In this document: positions 59,677 to 64,000 of the stretch, piece after piece
Layout: every line of letters begins with the position of its first letter
Position numbering within the stretch: position 1 is the first letter of the stretch
DNA from: Mesonia sediminis
GTDB taxonomy: Bacteria > Bacteroidota > Bacteroidia > Flavobacteriales > Flavobacteriaceae
Assembly (NCBI RefSeq): GCF_042684705.1
Contig: NZ_JBHULZ010000023.1
Coordinates: 124,001-188,000 of the forward strand
Reading direction: 5' to 3'
DNA length: 64,000 nt
Made by a program: the position numbers and the translations under genes
Notes under the pieces: model-generated
The model's input: the letters and a program-made list of their open reading frames with translations, nothing else
Databases searched by the model: none
Told to the model about the DNA's origin: nothing

Positions 59677-62373
59677 TTGCAAACAAACTTATACCATATA
59701 CTTTTCTCTTGTTTTTTTCTTTTCTTGTTTTTTAATTCGACGCAAGCTCAAGAAATTGATAGCACACGTACCTTGCGTATTCCCGCAGAACGAGAGGCTA
59801 TTTTTCCTTTAAGCGATAGCCTTTTAAAAAGTACTCCTATTGTAAATCCTAATGATGATATAATTCAAGAAGACAGTACTAAAACCAAATCTTTTTTAAC
59901 CGATAATGTGATTAGTACGGCTAAGGATTATATGATGCTTGATGCTAAAAACAAGAAAGCCTATTTGTACAATGAAGCCAAAATTGTTTATGGCGACATC
60001 ACGCTTGAAGCTGGAAAAATAATATTGAATAATGCTACCAATGAAGTGTATGCTTTTGGTATCAAAGATTCACTAGGAAATTATACTCAGCGACCGGTTT
60101 TTTCTCAAGGACAGAATATTGTTGAGCCCGACAGCATCCGATTCAATTTTGATACTCAAAAAGCCTTGGTTTATAATTCGCGCACGCAACAAGGCGAATT
60201 TAATGTAAAAGGAGCTATAACCAAAAAAGAAAACGATTCGGTTTACTTTATGCAAAACGTAAAGTTTACCACCGCAAAAGATATAGACAACCCCGAATAT
60301 TATTTTAACGCAAGACAGGTGAAATTAGTTCCCGAAAAAAAGGTGATTACGGGTTTAGTAACCATGTACATCGCCGATGTGCCTACCCCGTTAATGTTGC
60401 CTTTTGGCTACTTCCCCTTAACCGATGAACGTTCTTCGGGTATTATCTTACCCTCTTTTGGAGATAACCAAAACAGAGGTTACTTTTTACAAAATGGTGG
60501 TTATTATTTTAATATTAATGAATATGTTGATTTAGCCGTTTTAGGGGATTATTACACCAACGGTAGTTTTGGCTTTAGAGCCGAATCAAATTATGCGCTG
60601 CGTTATAAATTTAGGGGTAATTTTAGCTTTAGGTATGAAAAATTGCTCAATAGTGAACCCGGTTTCCCCGATTATTCAGAAAGCTCTATTTATAACATTC
60701 GCTGGTCACATTCTCAAGACGCAAAAGCTAATCCGTCAAGCAGATTTCAAGCCTCTGTTAACCTTGGTAGTTCTCAATATTATCAAGAAAGTATCAATCA
60801 AACCAACACCGCGAATTTTCTGAATAACAACCTGAGTTCATCGGTATCTTACAGTAAAACCTTTAGTGGTTTCCCAGAGGTTAATTTAAACATTGCTGCC
60901 ACCCACAATCAAAATACTAATACACAGGAAATCAATATGACCTTGCCCAGCTTAAACGCAAGTATGTCTAGAATTTATCCTTTTGCTCCTAAAAATGGGA
61001 CCAAGAAAGGTATTTTTGAAAATATTAATTTCCAGTATAGTTTACGAGGTGAAAATAGAATAAAAACGACCGATTCTCTTTTCTTTAAACCACAAATGTT
61101 TAGAGATATGCAAAGCGGAATTAAGCATAGCATACCCATTGCCACAAATTTTAAACTGTTTAAACATTTTAGTGTTAGTGCGGGAACAAATTTTGAAGAA
61201 AATTGGGTTTTTAAAACCATTGAGCAGCGCTATGATCAAGATACGCAAGCTGTTGTGCGCGATACCCTTAACGGATTTGATTCTTTTAGAACCTATAATT
61301 TTAGTTCTAGTATTGGAACAACTGTATACGGCCAAAAAAACTTTGGAAAAGATAAAAAAATTCAGGCCATAAGGCATGTAATTAGACCATCTTTAAGTTA
61401 TACACTCACCCCCTCTTTCGATCAATTTTACGACACTTATTTGGTGCCAGCAACTTCTACTCTAGAAGCTAGAAATGTAAGTTATTCTAGATTTGAAGGC
61501 TCTTTATTTGGAGCGCCAGGAAACCGATATGCAAGCAGTATCGGGTTTAATGTAACCAATGATTTTGAAGCAAAGATCACCTCACGCGATACCACCGCAA
61601 CAGAACCAATTAAAAGAAAGTTGCTTTCCAACTTTAGTTTAGGAACTTCCTACAATATGGCAGCCGATTCTTTAAAGCTACAACCAGTTGTAGTTCGAGG
61701 TTCACTGCCTGTCGTACAAGATAAACTTACCATAAATTTTAATGGTGCTTTAGATCCATACGCTTTAAACAATAGTAATGAGAGAATCGACAAATGGAAT
61801 ATCAATAATGGTGGTAGTCTATTTAGATTAACAAGGGCACAGACGAGTTTTAGTTATAGTTTCTCCAATAAAGATTTTGAGCGGGACCAAGATGAACAAA
61901 CAGATGATCTTGAAAATGAATCGTTTAGAAATGGTGGTAGACCAGATGATTTATTTGGAAGATCGGCAGATTTTGACGGAAAACTCTATGAAGATGAGGA
62001 AGAAGAAGTGGTAGAAAATGAAACTAAGCGTTATAATTATAGTATTCCTTGGAATTTACGCATTGCTTATAGTATGACCTATGATAACTTAAGAAGAAAT
62101 AACGAGATTTCGGGGCATTCTATTATGTTTAGTGGAGATGTAGAGTTGTCTCCTCGTTGGAAGGTTGGCGCCTCCTCTGGTTTCGATTTTGTTAATCCAG
62201 GCTTTACCTTTACCCAATTGCGTTTTCAACGTGACCTAGAAAGTTGGCGACTATCGTTTAATTGGACGCCTTTTGGTGACCGCGAATCGTGGTACTTTTT
62301 TATAGGTATTAAAGCAAATGTGCTTCAAGATTTAAAATACGATAAAAACAGAGAAAGAGATAGACGCTTATAA
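59677..62373 (+). CDS. lptD: LPS-assembly outer membrane protein LptD, TTG start
   Basis: LptD inserts lipopolysaccharide in the outer leaflet with LptE. The 898-residue protein has a signal peptide (MQTNLYHILFSCFFLFLFF, then NSTQAQ), an OstA/LptA-like jelly-roll (residues 80-240, with AKDYMMLDAKNKKAYLY, GKIILNNATNEVYAFG) and a large beta-barrel (about 245-890, ending FIGIKANVLQDLKYDKNRERD). Stop codons precede it in frame, and no ATG gives a signal peptide, so the TTG at 59677 must be the start. It is followed 13 bases later by the RidA gene. In Bacteroidota this variant lacks some Cys residues of E. coli LptD. Confidence 0.93.
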   Translation: MQTNLYHILFSCFFLFLFFNSTQAQEIDSTRTLRIPAEREAIFPLSDSLLKSTPIVNPNDDIIQEDSTKTKSFLTDNVISTAKDYMMLDAKNKKAYLYNEAKIVYGDITLEAGKIILNNATNEVYAFGIKDSLGNYTQRPVFSQGQNIVEPDSIRFNFDTQKALVYNSRTQQGEFNVKGAITKKENDSVYFMQNVKFTTAKDIDNPEYYFNARQVKLVPEKKVITGLVTMYIADVPTPLMLPFGYFPLTDERSSGIILPSFGDNQNRGYFLQNGGYYFNINEYVDLAVLGDYYTNGSFGFRAESNYALRYKFRGNFSFRYEKLLNSEPGFPDYSESSIYNIRWSHSQDAKANPSSRFQASVNLGSSQYYQESINQTNTANFLNNNLSSSVSYSKTFSGFPEVNLNIAATHNQNTNTQEINMTLPSLNASMSRIYPFAPKNGTKKGIFENINFQYSLRGENRIKTTDSLFFKPQMFRDMQSGIKHSIPIATNFKLFKHFSVSAGTNFEENWVFKTIEQRYDQDTQAVVRDTLNGFDSFRTYNFSSSIGTTVYGQKNFGKDKKIQAIRHVIRPSLSYTLTPSFDQFYDTYLVPATSTLEARNVSYSRFEGSLFGAPGNRYASSIGFNVTNDFEAKITSRDTTATEPIKRKLLSNFSLGTSYNMAADSLKLQPVVVRGSLPVVQDKLTINFNGALDPYALNNSNERIDKWNINNGGSLFRLTRAQTSFSYSFSNKDFERDQDEQTDDLENESFRNGGRPDDLFGRSADFDGKLYEDEEEEVVENETKRYNYSIPWNLRIAYSMTYDNLRRNNEISGHSIMFSGDVELSPRWKVGASSGFDFVNPGFTFTQLRFQRDLESWRLSFNWTPFGDRESWYFFIGIKANVLQDLKYDKNRERDRRL

Positions 62374-62386
62374 AATAAGAATCATT

Positions 62387-62767
62387 ATGAGAGAAATAAT
62401 TAATACCCCAGATGCCCCACAACCTATAGGACCTTATAATCAAGCTATTTTGGTTAAAGACATGCTTTATATAAGTGGTCAAATTGCTATAAATCCGGAA
62501 ACGGGAGAACTAGAAACTAAAGATTTACGCGATGAGACGCATCGGGTAATGAATAATTTAAAAGCTGTTTTAAAAGCCGCTGGAATGTCACTTCAAAACG
62601 TGGTAAAAACTTCTATTTTTATAAGTGATATGCATAACTTCAGTATAATAAATGAGGTTTATGCGACTTATTTTGATGGATCTACTGCACCTGCCCGTGA
62701 AACAGTTGAAGTTGCTAATTTACCCAAATTTGTAAATGTAGAAATTAGCGCTATAGCTATTAAATAA
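62387..62767 (+). CDS. RidA-family reactive imine/enamine deaminase
   Basis: The 126-residue protein fits the Rid/YjgF family, which hydrolyses reactive 2-aminoacrylate and other enamines and imines. It starts REIINTPDAPQPIGPYNQAI, has MLYISGQIAINPETGEL, and keeps the catalytic Arg in PARETVEVANLPK near residue 103. These are the marks of the true RidA subgroup. Cytosolic trimer by family. It follows lptD by 13 bases and precedes the symporter by 8, so they form one transcript. Confidence 0.95.
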   Translation: MREIINTPDAPQPIGPYNQAILVKDMLYISGQIAINPETGELETKDLRDETHRVMNNLKAVLKAAGMSLQNVVKTSIFISDMHNFSIINEVYATYFDGSTAPARETVEVANLPKFVNVEISAIAIK

Positions 62768-62775
62768 TCCCATTT

Positions 62776-64000
62776 ATGCAACTATCGGGTCTAGATTGGT
62801 TATTGATCATCGGATTTTTTGTAATAAGCCTTGGCGTTGGTGTTCTAGTTTATTTCAAAGGTCAAAAGAACGTAGATAGTTATTTCTTATCTGGTAAAAA
62901 TATGCCGTGGTGGCTTTTAGGAGTTTCTATGGTGGCCACCACTTTTGCCGCAGACACACCAGGTCTAGTTGCGGGAATTGTAAGGAATGATGGGGTGTTT
63001 GGTAATTGGGTTTGGTGGAGTTTTTTACTTACCGGAATGCTAACCGTTTTTTTTTACGCTAAATTGTGGCGTAAAAGTGATATCACAACCGATTTAGAAT
63101 TTTATGAATTACGCTATAGCGGAAAAAGTGCCGCTTTTCTACGTGGTTTTCGTGCCCTTTATTTAGGCGTATTTTTCAATATAGTTATTATGGCTGGCGT
63201 ATGTTTAGCCGCCATTAAAATAGGCCACGTGATGTTTGGCTTTTCTGCTTTACAAACCCTATTGGTGTCTTCTCTAATCACAGTGGTTTACTCGCTTCTT
63301 GGCGGATTAAAGGGAGTATTAATCACCGATTTTATTCAGTTTTTTATCGCAATGGTCGGTAGCATTTGGGCTAGCATTTACATCATTAATTTACCTGAAA
63401 TTGGCGGTCTAGATGCCTTGATTAACAACCAAGCGGTACAACCAAAGATGCCTTTTTTTCCAGATTTTACCAATCCAAAAGTTTATGTGCCGGTTTTACT
63501 TGTACCTTTAGCCGTTCAATGGTGGAGCGTTTGGTACCCTGGAGCAGAACCAGGCGGTGGTGGTTATATTGCCCAGCGTATGCTTGCCGCCAAAAATAAA
63601 AAACACGCAGTAGGAGCTACCTTATTTTTTACCATAGCTCATTATGCATTAAGACCGTGGCCTTGGATTATCATCGGCTTAGCTTCTATTGTAATTTACC
63701 CTACTACGGCTAGTTTGCAAGAGGCTTTTCCTAGTTTAGACAACCACTTTATTAAAGATGATTTGGCCTATCCTGCAATGTTGAGTTTTTTACCTTCTGG
63801 ACTTTTAGGCATTGTAGTTACTTCTCTAATCGCAGCATTTATGAGTACTATTTCTACCCATCTTAATTGGGGAAGTAGTTATGTGGTTAATGATTTTTAT
63901 GCACGCTTTGTAAATCCTAAAGCCAGTGAAAAACAAAAAGTACGTTTAGGAAGAATTTCGACTGTGATTATGATGCTTTTTGCCGCCTTATTGAGTTTGT
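62776..64000 (+). CDS. Sodium:solute symporter (SSS family), 3' truncated by window edge
   Basis: The frame from ATG at 62776 is open to the last base of the window, so the C-terminus is cut off (408 complete codons). It begins MQLSGLDWLLIIGFFVISLG, has WLLGVSMVATTFAADTPGLVAG (helix 1-2 of the LeuT-like fold with the Na2-site residues), VVYSLLGGLKGVLITDFIQFF and AAFMSTISTHLNWGSSYVVNDFY with Ser/Thr of the Na2 site. Members import sugars, amino acids or other solutes with Na+; the substrate is unknown. It follows the RidA gene by 8 bases. Confidence 0.92.
   Translation, partial: MQLSGLDWLLIIGFFVISLGVGVLVYFKGQKNVDSYFLSGKNMPWWLLGVSMVATTFAADTPGLVAGIVRNDGVFGNWVWWSFLLTGMLTVFFYAKLWRKSDITTDLEFYELRYSGKSAAFLRGFRALYLGVFFNIVIMAGVCLAAIKIGHVMFGFSALQTLLVSSLITVVYSLLGGLKGVLITDFIQFFIAMVGSIWASIYIINLPEIGGLDALINNQAVQPKMPFFPDFTNPKVYVPVLLVPLAVQWWSVWYPGAEPGGGGYIAQRMLAAKNKKHAVGATLFFTIAHYALRPWPWIIIGLASIVIYPTTASLQEAFPSLDNHFIKDDLAYPAMLSFLPSGLLGIVVTSLIAAFMSTISTHLNWGSSYVVNDFYARFVNPKASEKQKVRLGRISTVIMMLFAALLSL

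Noticed and set aside
61042..61377. Open frame on the minus strand inside lptD
   Set aside because: It lies fully inside a well-supported barrel gene and its translation is compositionally odd.
1..64000. tRNA, rRNA, CRISPR array, insertion sequence, integrase or prophage
   Set aside because: I looked for tRNA-like cloverleaf ends, regularly spaced repeats, terminal inverted repeats and transposase or integrase motifs and found none; gene order looks like a stable chromosomal core.

Overview
The window is a stretch of chromosome from an AT-rich member of the Bacteroidota, most likely a marine-type Flavobacteriaceae. Four things point there. The primary sigma factor is the short RpoD of about 288 residues that lacks region 1.1. 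Promoters follow the TTTG / TAnnTTTG pattern instead of -35/-10. Ribosome-binding sites are weak or absent. Several families are typical of the group: fused E1 alpha/beta dehydrogenase, NagZ-AmpC-type fusion, bacillithiol synthase BshA, a Lacal_2735-type microprotein and DUF4251. I cannot name the genus.

Layout. 0-3.9 kb: the 3' end of a 7TM-HD phosphohydrolase, then DUF72, Nudix and acyl-CoA thioesterase genes in one overlapping string, a DUF3817 membrane protein and galE. 4-13.7 kb: an acidic hypothetical protein, an orphan SF2 helicase, a VTT/DedA protein, a YbdG-type MscS channel, a FUSC protein, a SdiA-regulated-like protein and a bifunctional class A PBP. 13.9-21.3 kb: SDR and aldo/keto reductases, rpoD, an FKBP isomerase, an OmpA lipoprotein, two small envelope proteins, a 55-residue microprotein, outer-membrane phospholipase A and upp. 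21.3-32.9 kb: a three-gene redox operon (OYE, FAD amine oxidase, alcohol dehydrogenase), recQ with a thioredoxin, a DEAD-box helicase, an ArsC-fold protein, raiA, OmpA/lipocalin lipoproteins and the E1 fusion. 33-41.7 kb: a plus-strand string (2OG-Fe dioxygenase, SUI1, nucleoside phosphorylase, ppk1, cytosolic binding protein), a 38-residue membrane peptide, ung, mutS2 and a DCC protein. 41.8-50.7 kb: two related secreted proteins, a dicarboxylate symporter, aroC, a lipoprotein, a YdiJ-like FAD/Fe-S dehydrogenase and a small beta-barrel. 50.7-64 kb: a seven-gene minus-strand envelope/redox operon (amidase, MCE, two Fe-S proteins, a conserved protein, GH3-serine hydrolase fusion, bshA), with lptD, a RidA protein and a cut-off sodium:solute symporter divergent from it.

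Most genes are housekeeping: envelope biogenesis and turnover (PBP, amidase, LptD, MCE, NagZ-like fusion, PldA, OmpA lipoproteins), redox and thiol metabolism, DNA repair (RecQ, Ung, MutS2), and nucleotide, phosphate and stress functions (Upp, nucleoside phosphorylase, PPK1, RaiA). I see no tRNA, rRNA, CRISPR array, insertion sequence, prophage or obvious island. Only one spacer exceeds 300 bases (19446-19762), and it holds the 55-residue gene. The most informative non-coding signals are strong hairpin terminators and about 18 TAnnTTTG elements at gene starts, including a back-to-back pair that forms a perfect 16-bp palindrome between divergent genes.

The best leads are the 50.7-59.5 kb operon with its partnerless membrane Fe-S module, the paired secreted proteins at 41.8-43.8 kb, the signal-less binding protein translationally coupled to ppk1, and the ArsC-fold protein that has lost its catalytic cysteine. 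I do not see a clear-cut novel defence or mobile system.
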